Shown here in pieces: positions 1 to 12,600 of a stretch of DNA of 64,000 nt. Below the pieces are notes generated by a model, which ran no database searches, was not told where the DNA came from, and saw only the letters and a list, made by a program, of their open reading frames with translations. Numbering within the stretch: position 1 is the first letter of the stretch; each line of letters begins with the position of its first letter. This DNA is from Eretmocerus hayati (Eukaryota; Arthropoda; Insecta; Hymenoptera; Aphelinidae). The translations under genes were made by a program, and so were the position numbers. Location of the stretch: NCBI GenBank assembly GCA_029851415.1, contig CM056741.1, positions 160,691,685-160,755,684 on the forward strand, written 5' to 3'.

Positions 1-493
1 GTTCATTCAACCACATGCGTTAAAAATGCAATTTCCTGTGATATCGTGTCAGCTCTCTCTCTTGCTCTCCCTCTGTCTCTCTCTCTCTATCTTCCTGATT
101 CCAAAGTCCACACAGTCGTGAATATTTTTTAGTGTACCGGTTGCTACTTTCGAAGTAGTAAGCTAACCTTTGTATCATCATCTTCTCCTCTATATCACAC
201 TGATCCTACGTTTTCGAATCGGTTTGATATGAAGAAAATCAAAAGAGCTCGTAATATTCTTCATTTGGCTCAGTTCGTCGTTCAGAATAGTGTCTGTTCC
301 CAGCAACTCACATGTGTAGTTTTGATTAGATATCTCTGGAAATATTTTCTCCTATCTACGATCTCTTACTTCCACTTACCATCATGATACAAAGTCATTC
401 ATTCAGATTTGATAATTTGATCACGATCAAAACATTGAAAACTCTTGTGTTTTTTGTGAGCTTGTGTTACAAAACATCATCTTTTGATTCCAG
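1..493 (+). other. Intron of the YLPM1-like gene (partial)
   Basis: No coding exon is recognised here. There is a CT-rich tract near 50-95, and the stretch ends with a pyrimidine-rich run and CAG acceptor at 491-493 in front of the first visible exon. It is read as intron; the upstream exons of the gene must lie left of the window. Confidence 0.5.
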
Positions 494-607
494 GTGGAGA
501 TGGAAGATGTTCAAGAAATCTCACAGGATACTGATAAAACGAAAGAAGGGGAGGCTGTGCCTTCCTGTAATAATATCCAGGAAAACCATGAAAACGAAGG
601 AAATTCG
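494..607 (+). CDS. YLPM1: YLPM1-like exon a
   Basis: The exon follows a CAG acceptor at 491-493 and ends before GTAAGT at 608. It has 38 codons, opening phase 0 and closing phase 0. The product is acidic and Gln/Asn/Glu-rich (EMEDVQEISQDTDKTKEG) and probably disordered. The ATG at codon 3 is not taken as the start, because the family has a long N-terminal region. Confidence 0.75.
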
Positions 608-3600
608 GTAAGTACTGGATTACATGGGATCCCCCTTACAGTTCATTTAGTCTCTTTCACCCCCTACTTTAACAGACCGTTATAGTAAATCTGCGCGATC
701 AAGTCCTTTGTGACATTAGGCACCATTGAACTGCACTTATTCCTTACTTTTCAATCAACTCAGTTTTTTCGAAATTCGTAGTCAACCGAGTTATTTGCTC
801 ATGTCACTGGCTGACTAGCTGACTTTTAACCGCATGGATTCTTTGCTTTTCAGCTGACTCAGTTCCTTCGAAAATCTAAGTCTAGAGAGTTATTCGCAAA
901 AGTTTCAATGCCGACAACTACGCGAAAAAAAGATTATAAAAAGCACCTTTACTCGTAAAATGCACTGGAGACTATCTCTTTCCAACTAATGAAGTTTTTC
1001 CCCTATCGATTACTCAATTTTCCTAAACTTAAAGACTGTGTAAGAACTTGCACAGAACCTGAATCGGAAGAACGAAATAGAAATCGAGTATTGATTCGAT
1101 ATTGTTTGGAACTTGGTGAGATTTTCAATTCCCCATCCTGTGTTGAAGTGTTCTTGATTTTCACCTATAGATTATAATGGGAGATTCATTCCAAGCCTAT
1201 TCTGCCCAGATCTTCTTCCCAAAATCATTAGATTCATGACTCAGAACAGATGGAAATGCTCTGCTGAGCAAATTCTGAATGAATCGTAATTCTGTAATCA
1301 CATCTCCCAAAATTTTATGGAAATACTCGAAATGACACGATCCCGAGCCTAATTGCGTACTCATCATGATTATTCTTGCTACATTTCATTAAAAAACTTT
1401 TTAGACATGTTATGATAGAAGTATGTGCGTAACTTCTGATTATCTGAACTACGATATTACGTGCATTTCTGATTCTGTGTTTGAAAATGGTACACGCTGA
1501 ATAGAGATGGCTTGATTAGGTGATTCGGCCTGTAGTTGCCACTTTTTTTTATCTAAGAGGTTTCTTCTGTGGAGAACCATTCAATCTCGAGTTCTTATAT
1601 CTTCTAACTGCTTTTGTGCAATGATTTCCTCTCTCGCTCCCTAGCTTGCAAAGTGAGACTTATATCATTCAAAAATTAATCGTGACGTGTCAATGTCAGA
1701 ACCGAGTCGTGGGTTTTTTCTGACCAGGAGAGTGTTTCAGATCCGGGTCACGGATTTGGCTGAAACTTTGGAGATAGTCTCCTTTTAGTACCAAAAGATG
1801 AAACCTGAAATTATAGACCCTAACGTTCAAGCGTTTCTGAGCTACAGCAAAGGACATTAGCATTGTAGGTGTACCTATATGTATGATTTTTAACATGGGC
1901 CCATATGGGCAATGCTAATGTTTTCAGTTGTAGCTCGGAAACGCTTGAGCGTTAGGGTCTATAATTTTGGGTTTCATCTTTTGGCACTAGAAGAAGGCAA
2001 TCCCCAGAGTTTCAGCCGAATCCGTGATCCGGATCTGAAACACTCTCCTGGTGAGTTTATTTGTTGAAGGCCTCACATTTTCACATCCATAATCTCATGA
2101 TTGTGTTTGATCTAATTGTATGACATTTTCCAAATGTCTAACCCATTGTCGACGTTGATTGAACTTGAACGATGAAATGGTTATTGCAAATTTTTCAAGT
2201 CCCATTCCAAATCAATGCTCGACAACAAATTTCAAAAATTTGCACTATCCTGCGTTGAGTCATGCTACTTGTATGCTATATATAATATGTATTCAATTAT
2301 AAATTTTTCGAAAACGAAAATATCATGGGCTGAAAAGATAGATGTTTATTTTTCCACGAATGTTTCTCCGTTGATGGCGACAGCGGCTCACTATTCTGTT
2401 GGAGTGGAAATCTGACTCGTGTTCAGTGTTGAAATGGATGCAGAAACATGCTCCCCTTTCTTTTTTTGGAGTAATCATGATGAATATTTATATTTAGTGG
2501 ACGGAAATTCAAACTCACGCGTTTTTTATTTATTTATTTATTTATTTATTTATTTTTTTTTTTCTTGAAAACGTGACACTGAGATTTTAAATACAGTCAT
2601 CCAAATCCGGTTTTTCGTGTTCGACCATTATCCGAGAAATTACCGTATTTCAAGCCAAGCATACAGCTTCTGGTGTAATTTCTACATATTGACGATGGAT
2701 TAACTCTTTCCTAATCGATATTTTTACGTCGTATATTTCGGTCGAACATACAATTTCTTGGAATACTATTGTCCAAAATCCACCAAAATTCCTCGTCATT
2801 GCCACTTCTTCTCGTCTCCTCATGATGATATGGGTCATTACAAGAATACAAGATCTAGTACTCCAATTCATTTCTGCGTGTTCTAAGTTTGAAAAAATCA
2901 CCGTGATTATACCTTAGGAAGGTAAACGAAATTAAACGTAGAACATTGTATTGCTCATCGATCCATTTGAGAGGAAGGTAGAGCAGGAACTTGATCGAAG
3001 AGTTGGTAAAACACTGAACTCAATTGAATTAATTGAAGACATCCTTCATAACAACACTTGCAATTGAGTCGCAAAATTTTGAGTGAATGATGGGGAGTGC
3101 ATGAACCGCAAAGATTGCGTGAATTTTCTACAATCTGCGATGGTATTACATTTAAATTCAAATAAGCACAATAATCCAAAATCGAACTTGAGTAGATACA
3201 TATGTAATCTTCCGCACATCCGATCTTGCATCAACTGACCATTTACCACTTAGAATTGCTAAGTCAGATTTTGAGTAGAACAAATGTACTTTGTTCACAC
3301 GGAGATGAGGTAGCATCCATAATCCAGCGTTTGCGGGCCTCTACACGTTAGCGTAAGCGACTTTCCCACGACCCGTGCTGAAATAGTACATTTCGATACA
3401 ATAGTGGAAATAGTATCTTTCGATTCGAGGGTGGGAAGTTTCGTTTTGCTTTTCGAGTAATTGTTTTCGGCCCGAGCCCTGGCGAGGGTCGAAATTAGCA
3501 CGACTAAAGCAAAAAACTCCACGCCCGAGTATCGAAATACGTTTTTCGATCGACTGGGCGTAAAATGAACCAGTACTGCCGTGCGTAAAGCAGTGTTTTA

Positions 3601-6600
3601 CGCACAGTCGATCGAAATAGAACATTTCGATACAAGGGTGAAAAAACTCTTTATCGCGTCTGAGTGTTGGGTTTCCGGCCTGAGCCGTAGGCGAAGGTCG
3701 GAATCAACACGAGGATGCGAAGAATAAGTTTTACACCCGTGTATCGAATACTATTTTTTGAAAAACTGTGAGAGAAAGTGGAAAATCAGTGCAGAAAAGT
3801 TACTTCCTCGCACAGTGTGTCAAAAAATCTCTCACAGTTTGTCAAAGAATAGTATTCGATACACGGGTGTAAAACTTATTTTTTGATACACTGTGCGTAA
3901 AAGTGCACTTTGCGCACAGTTTGTCGACTTTTACTCACAGTTTATCGAAAAGTATAGTTCGATACACGGCCGTAAAACCTATTATTCGCATCCTCGTGAT
4001 GATTCCGGAAACCCATCACTCGGACGCGAATAAAACGTTTTACGCCCTTGTATCGAAATGTACTATTCTGATACACTGTGCGAGAAAGTAACTTTTTCGC
4101 GCTGATTTTCCACTTTCTCTCACAGTTTGTCAAAAAATGGTATTCGATACACAGGTGTAAAACTTACTCCTCGCATCCTCGTGTTGATTCCGACCTTCGC
4201 CTACGGCTCAGGCCGGAAACCCAACACTCGGACGCGAAAAATCAAGTTTTCAGCCCTCGTCATGAAAGTCTTGCGCCTACGCAACCCTATTAGGTAATGC
4301 TTCTCTCGTCATGGACAACTGATTCAACGCATGGCATTCTTCTTAATTAGTACATGTCTGTTGTCTGCTGACTCAATTTTGTTCAACAAGAAGAAAAAAT
4401 TGAACCATTAACCCTTAATGAACACTGTGGAATGTCGTAACGCTCCAACTACTGTGTTAAACTTTTATCACTTTGTCTTCCCTTTTAAAAATCTTTTGAG
4501 AAAATGTTATAAAAATATTATCTTACTGAACCTCAAGAACTTGGGAATCAGTATAATCATAATCGAACTGTAGAAAAGTGTTCTGGTTCCCACCAGAAAT
4601 TCTTGAAAATATCACTTCTGTAAGTTGGGCTGACGCCAAAGTTTGTAATTTTTGAAAAAACCGTATCAAAAGTTGCAAGATCTACACTTGATATGATGTT
4701 GTCACTACAAGTAGGTTTCAAATTACCTATTGGACCCCAAGAAGGGGAGTATTGTCACATGCAATTTTTTACTTTTGCGATTGGCGGATTTTTCGACCTT
4801 AATTTACAATAATTTCGAAAAAAACCACTCAAAAAAATTTCGAACAGTCGAATTTGAAAGAAAACATAATAGAAGTTTACAAATAGTTGCCGAAAGGCTT
4901 TTCAGCGATTCAACTGTAAAACTAATTTTGGTGGTGCCAAAATACTATCACACTTTTGATTAAGGGTTATTTGAAGAAAGTATTTTGATTCGAAAGTAGG
5001 AGCGATTTCCTTCGCCGAAATAAGGTGATGTTGAACACAAGAAGTGGAGGTTTAAGTAGCTGTTCTTGAACGCAAAGGTTACCGACGTATGCCCAAATTA
5101 TTACCCCGATCAGAATTGCACGACTCCAGGTAACCTCTTCGTCAGTTGTATGCCTCAAAAAAGCCATTTTTGTGTAAACTTTTAGTTTTTTCACGGTTTA
5201 ACGTAGGGAAAATGGAGTCGAATACCAGATCGAGATGATTTTCGCTTCGAAGCAATCATTCCGAGCTTTCATTACTAATTCCCCCGATTTTACTGCGTTG
5301 TATTGATCTCAGCTAATGATTTAGATTTAGTAAACACGGTGGCTATCGATTGAGAATATTTTCAGAGCAATTCAAGAGAAATATCAACATATTAATCACA
5401 CAACGTACAGATCAGTGTTGTAATTTTTTACTTTCAACTTTCTGAAACGACCTTATCGTGAAGTTTCCGCTCCTCAGATTTTCCTGCATAATTTTCTAAT
5501 GATGCAGAATCTGTGCCGATTTTGGAGAAAACCAGGAGAAAATTCGTTCACCTGCTTTTTGAATTACGGTTGTAATGAAAAGTATCCAATTCATCCAACT
5601 ATCTTCGATAATTTTCGAGCATTCGAAAAGTACTCATTACCAGGGTGTCCAGCGAAACCCGAAAAGCCTTGAGACCCGGAGACAACCTGAAAAATTTTGC
5701 TCTCGGAAATCTGCCGTCTTGAGCTCCAAAATCTAGAATTCTCGCTTATTTAGTTGTAGAACCTGAACATTCGAAGCGAAAGGTTTCAATCTACAGTGCT
5801 AGTCACAAGTTTGTACACACCAAAAATGTAGAAAGCAAATCAGAAGATTTGATTTCTGCGGCCTCCTTGATTCAGAACAACCCTAATATAGCTCATTTTG
5901 TAGCTTTTCTCATATACTCCGAAGATTTTCTGGAGTTCTTTCATATGACATAACAGATTTTCGCTAGGTCAGCCCGAATACACGAGGGAATGCCCAAAAA
6001 TTGTGCCAGCGTTCTCTTCTGCAAGTCAGACTTGAGTAGAAAGAGTAGCATGACTTCAAAAGGGTTTGAAAGCAGAAGTCAAGAGCTTATAAATCTGTTT
6101 TTGGGTGTTATTTTAGTTCGTTCCTCGTCCGAGAAATGACGAACTCTCTGACGAAAGATTTCTCTCGCAAAACTACACAAAATTGCTCTACAAAATGTTG
6201 CAAGTCCTTTCAAGAATACCTTCAAACGTCTTCTTTTTACAGAACTCGCCTCTTCGTTAAGAATGGAAAGCGCTCATATTGAATGTACCCAATTCGTCTT
6301 GGAGCAGCTTTGTATTCAGACATTCAGTCAACAGGACATGAAGTTTTTTAAAAGAGTTTTCTCGACGAAGTCTCTAGAAACATTTCTCTTCAGTTATTTT
6401 TGGAAGTGTTGTAGAGCTCAGAAATTAGGAATGACTATTCGATAACTTGGAAAAGTACACACCTCACGACACTAAACATGGGAACCTTTTTATTAATTTG
6501 TGGAAAATCTGTGAAAAGTCACGCCATTTATTGCTTTCTCGAAGAGAAAGTATTTTTTTCAATAATTTCACTCGAATCGACATTGAAACTTGATGACTGA

Positions 6601-9600
6601 AAATTCTGATAAGGAAAATGATTCTTCTTGAATATGAATTGATAATTTACTTCCATTCTCGTAAATAGTGCGTCTGAAAATGTGTCACCGAAGATCTTAC
6701 AAGAATTTCCAAGGTGCATAACTGTTTGCTCAAGCTATTCGTTAGGACAACCAATATCCGCATGCCTTCCTATTCAGAACAGACTTGCTCGGATGACTTT
6801 GAAGTTCGGTAGAACCCAAAACAAAATTCTTTCTACAAATACCCAAATACCCAAAGATCATGTTCATAATCAAAATCTTTAGCACCAAGCGCGAATATCG
6901 TAATATTTGGATGCATTTTGCATTCATAATATTCCCAGAATTTCAACAAATCTTGAGACCTTTATAGCTTGTAATATAGTTTTATAGATTCTAAATTATT
7001 TTCGTATATCAGTCTATGTTTAGTACTGTACTGATTTGCGGTATCATCTTGACTTGATTAGTTCTCCGTGACACTTCGGTCTCCATCGTATCTCACCGGA
7101 TATCGTTTGATACGCCGTGATCACCCATCTCTTTCTCTTTTTGAGCCAATGTTATGCTCGTGACACTTTCAACAGCTCTGGTGACTTTTTATCAATGCTC
7201 TGAAAAACTAGAAATTTCAAACAAAATAAATCCTCGGTATTAGAGGACTAGAGTAGGTGCTAGACAAAAATGCTGATTTCTTCGCAAAAATATGTCAAAA
7301 ACCTCGAAAAAACTAACAGCGCCTTGCCAGTGTGCGTGTCGGGCATATGGGGATGAAAGCAGGAGGAGGAAAGGGAGAGAAGCTCAACACGTTCGCTGCG
7401 ATGCTGTTTTTCCGTAATTTTATTTCGGTCATGATCTGGACCATCGGAATTGGGTAGAAACGCCCATATGGAGATAGACTCGTTTTTGGCTCATTCTTCA
7501 CGACTTTGGTGAAGTAAACCACCACTCTAGATTATTTTGGGAAAATTTTCCGAGCACGTCTGAATCGGCAAAGATTGTGGGACCCGTCGCAGCGAACCTG
7601 TTGATATCTCCCGACAGGAGCCCAGAATCTAGAACTGCATCGGCTGCTACCAACAAGGCTGTCAGCTGTCAGGGATATAACATCTACGCTACTTTTGTAT
7701 CGTTCTCCAACAGTTTTCATTTCAAACCGAAGCGAATCTTCATGGTTTTTTACAAAAATAGTTTTGTCGACTATACCTTTCCATCGAATAGTTGCTTTGA
7801 GCTGATGGAAAGTCAAAATTACCTCCGTATAACGTTCTTACTTGATTAGAAGTAGCCATTACACTCCGTTCTCTCTCTTATAGCACACATAACGCACACC
7901 GTGGCACAATACCTTGGTTTTGCCTCTAGTTGACGTTTTCGTGAATTTGTATCTTTGAAGCAGCTGCTGGTGAATTTGAAAGATAACTCCTTAATCCCCG
8001 CCTGATGGGACCTTTAAAACCTAGTGAACGAAACGTCACAATAAAATTTCTATCATGTCATTTTAGGATTTATTAGATTCCCTACCGTTCGTCAAAATCG
8101 ACGAGACTCGGAAAACGCTCTATAATAACTCTCAAAGGCGCAAAAACTATCGATATTCTCTTGATGTATGATCACTCATTATTATATTAGGTAAACTGCC
8201 ATTCCAAGGATGACCTCTGTATTGTTGTTAGTATTCTGTACACTGGGGAACCACCTGAACTGTTCACACGGTGTCTACTCCGGGAAAAACGGAAAAAATC
8301 GGGAAACCATCTGGAATTTGATTTGGTTGAGAAAAAACGGGGGAACCATCTGGGATTCTCGTCTATAGTTGGGAATCCGGTACCTCGACGTATTAAGAGA
8401 TTTGGAATCTTCCAAATGTGGAGACCAAGGAACAGAGAGAAATACGCTATAGAAAGACACTCCCGCGGAAGGCTATCTCGGCTTCTATGAATTATTTAAA
8501 TATTGAAAACCATGAAAACTACTAGTCATCACTATTTCATCCAGACTCAAATTTCCGGTAATTTTTCTTATGAAAATTCATTTGAAGAGGACATTCTCCA
8601 TCTAACTTATCAAGTTTCTTGCCTCTGAGAACTTTCCATGGAAATAGTCGGGAATTTCGCCAAATTTTATCGGGAGAAAACGGGAAACCATCTGGAATTT
8701 GACGTGTACCCCGTACTAGACACCGTGTGTCCACCAAGAGCTCACTTCACGATCTTTCTGTCTCACTTTTTTCCCACCTCCATCGATGAGTGCGAGAGAG
8801 ACATCGCGATGCCGAGCTTGGTCAGTTGAGCGAGTCCCCGAGTGTACTGCCGTAATTAGTAAGAACGTACGTAAACGCTATTTTCGGAGATTTTGAGTTA
8901 TTCATATCGTTGGATAGCTGGTGAACTGCTGAATCTAATAATGTAAATGGAAAAATTCAGAAAGAATTGGAAATGCCTCAAATTGGGATCAATTTGATGA
9001 AAAATGCAGATCGCAAAATGTCACATCACCTCTTACAGTCTGTTAAAAGATCAGATTCGATGCATGAGCTGTAGAACTCAATCTCCGGCATACGTTGCAC
9101 AAACGCTTGTGTAATGTGTGCTCAGATAGAAGGCTTTTGCGGATACACATATTTTACCGAAAGCTTCGAGCTTTGCCGCCAGTTTGGTCTATAACATCTT
9201 ATATTCTCTGCAGAAATTATAGCGCTCGCTGAACTTTGGGGCATGGCGGGGTACGTGAGTCAGCCGTAATTACGGTAGCATTCGTGGTTGGTCTTGATAC
9301 CATAGAGGTATTACTACCTCTATGCTTGATACGCACTGACCACACCACATGCTTGCTCCAAGCTCACCGACATCCCAAGTGCGCGCACGTGCATCACGAT
9401 TGAACGTCTGCTCAGCTGGTGGTTTCTTGGAGATACATTGTTTGTCACATTGATAATTATTTATTTTGATCGGCTTGACATATATTTTGCCATACTAATG
9501 TTTTCTCCAAGGTTTTATGCGAGTCTATCAATTTTTTGAGATTTCTAGGGTTCTTCGTTAGAGATTACTGGATTTTTCTATGTTCACAAAAGGTCGGCGA

Positions 9601-12600
9601 CCAGCACTTTTAAAAACGGATATCGATTCGTAAACATGTTGAATATACTTGTGATTTTTAGTAGCTCGATGACTGTCATCATCCTTTACCCGCGAGTGCT
9701 CCCTTCAATCTTGTCTATCAACTAAAATTTTTTCTTGAATGGGATCCGCGATATGGCATTCGACACAGGAATATACCAAGATTAGTACGGTATCTTGAAA
9801 AAAATTCCACTACACGTTTTCATATAATACTATCCTCTAAACGCTGAACCGTGGAGTATTTTGGATAATCGCAGTTTGAGACGGAGTGTAGCGAGAAGTA
9901 TGATGAACACACTTCATCATGATTCTTTTCTTTTCGACAAGTGTTGATAATTGTATTTCTGAGATGAGTGGACGCGTAGACTCGTTCAGACTCGATGAAT
10001 ATCACTGTTCAGTTCCATCTTATTGTCGAAAATTTTGACGAAGCATGCCGCACATTCATCCATTTGGGTTTTTTTTTTTTTTTTTTACTAGACATATTAC
10101 GAACGATATTCTGTTCATTTCGACTCTCATAATTTTTGCCATAACCAATCATTTGAACGTTCTCGTGATTCCTAGCATAACAGAAAGTTCATTTTGTGGA
10201 ATATATAGAACCAAGACAGCTACTCAGTTGGTATTGTGCGAGTGGAAACCAAGTTCAAAGAGATACACACGTTCTTGTTTTTTTTTCTTTTTTTGTTGCA
10301 GAGAGGAGAACGATTTCATATTCTCACAAATGGCCGGTCCATTTCTTTGAGCAGGACTCCCGGGTCTTACGGTGTACCATGCGAAAAACCACCCTCTATA
10401 GCTCTCCACCCAGCCGAAGGGTAGCTATGCCCGCGTGTGTCATGCTATTCCTGTTGCCCGTCTACTTACGTTTCATGTTTCTTCTTCGATCTTCGGTCTT
10501 GACTTCTTCTTTCTTCCTCAATGTCTCCGCATCGTTATCCGTTCGGTGTCATGCTTTTGGGGGGTGTTAACCACTACAGAGCTCTCTGCTCTTCTTCTAT
10601 CCTGGTGATCACGAGCTTGATTGATGTATTCCGCAATCTCATTCCACGTCTTTTAGTTCTCATGCCTTCGATCGACCAGGTTCTTCTCTGGCCTAGGCCC
10701 GCATCCCAATGGCCCCTCTAATGCGATGCGCACTGTCCTTGTGTCGCTGCACTCGAAAATCGCGTGCTCGGTGTTATTCCAGTCGACCCCGCACCTCTGG
10801 CATTCCGGTGTGTTATCGCGCTTCTCAACCCTTCATTAATACTATGGAATTCTGTGATGCTCCAACTACCGTGGTAAAGTTTTGGCACGTCTCCCTATTG
10901 AAAATCTTTGGAGAAGATGTTATGGAAAAATTATCCTGATGAACTTCAATTGACGACTTGAAAATCAGTGAAAACATAGTTGATCCGTTGAAAAGTGTTT
11001 TGGTTCCCACGAGAAAATTTTGAAAAAATCACTAGGCTGATGACAAATTCTATAATTTTCGAAAAGAACCATATCAGAAGTTCTGAGATTCACACTTGGA
11101 ATGATTTTGTCACCACAAGTAGGTCTAAAATTAGCTATTGGGCTCGGAAAATGGGATTATTGTCAGACATGGACTTATGACTCTTGCTTGATATTTTGAA
11201 AAAACCGCTCGAAAAAATTTCAAACAGTCAAATTTGAAAGAAAAGATAATACGATATGACTTATAGGTCCCGAGAAGATGGGAAAAATTGTGAGTGTTTC
11301 AGTCCTAGAACAAATTTTGGCGGTGTCAAAATACTACCAAAGAGTTGATTAAAGATCGAACCTCGTTAGATATGCCTCAAAGCAGCCGTGGTTGCTCAGA
11401 CCTTGGGTGGGCTAGTTGAGCGTGGGTGATCCAGAATAGACATGTTCCACGTGGCATGCAAGAGCATTATCTTCCTAGACATTGAACACAAAGGTATTGG
11501 AGGTGGTGCGTTACTGGTTCTTCTTAATTTCATTTGCACTATTCTGGAAAAACCTTTCACAATTTCCATTGGAAAGCAAGTTTTACACTCCTGTTGGACT
11601 TGAACTCACTCCCGACAACTCTCAATCTTGTTAGAATTCGAATAAGCCGAGACTTGAATTATTCTAGCCTGCGAGTTACACGTGTTGCTCAGTTTTTCCC
11701 GAGTTCTTTGCATATTTCGCCAAACTCAGCGAGATAAGGAGTTCACACGTACAAATGAGATGTTTATCACAATTAGATACGTCTTTCAATCCAAATCGTA
11801 AACATTTTTGGAAATTATGCAAATGGAATTTCATTGGGCAGATTAACGACTAGAGCATGATGTGCAGAGGTGGCGCCATTTTAACGTGCGCATTGAGAGA
11901 TTTCAGTGCTTTCATCTCTCCGGTGTTTTGTGAAGAGCTAAATTTTCGCAATATAAAAAGTTTTACCGAGCACGTAAAATCGGAATTAATCTTTTAAGTA
12001 GTTGTTCTGTAAAATTAGTTGGTTTTAGAATGCTTTGTAAGTTGGTGTAAAATTTACTTCAAGGATTGATGAGATTCTATCCTGGTTCAGAAGTGAGAGA
12101 GGGCACGTAAAACGGGACTCTTCTGAGTCTCACAATTGAACCTGACTACAGAAAATGATGGGATTGCAAGAGGAAGAAATTGATACAAGAAAGAATCTTT
12201 TCTCAAGGTCCGCTCAAGATTGACCGTCTAGTTTTTCCGTGGCTTCTATCGAAAAATTGAAATTGCGAAATGGCTTCCACGAAAATTCTGTTTCTGCGCA
12301 GATTGCAGGGTACCTATAGATCCTTGAAATGATTGAAATCCTGGAAAACTCCTTGAACACTCGATAAAATCCTTGAAATAATTGAAAACTCCTGAAATGT
12401 TCCGCGACATCCTTGAACATTTCTCTTGGTCTGTTTCTCGCAATGATATGCCACGGCGATTAATAGATATGCGCGCGCTTTCTCGAATTCTCTCGGACAC
12501 GGGCGCCACTGTTGTGAAACGTCAATGTCTCAGACGTCCACTCTAAAGAATACTTTGCAAAAGTAACAGCCTGAAAGAAATGATATCCACCCTTCTCTGA

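Noticed and set aside
9290..9345. Hairpin with a CATAGAGGTA stem considered as a tRNA or miRNA
   Set aside because: No tRNA arms or TTCG loop; the stem is too short and isolated to call a miRNA precursor.
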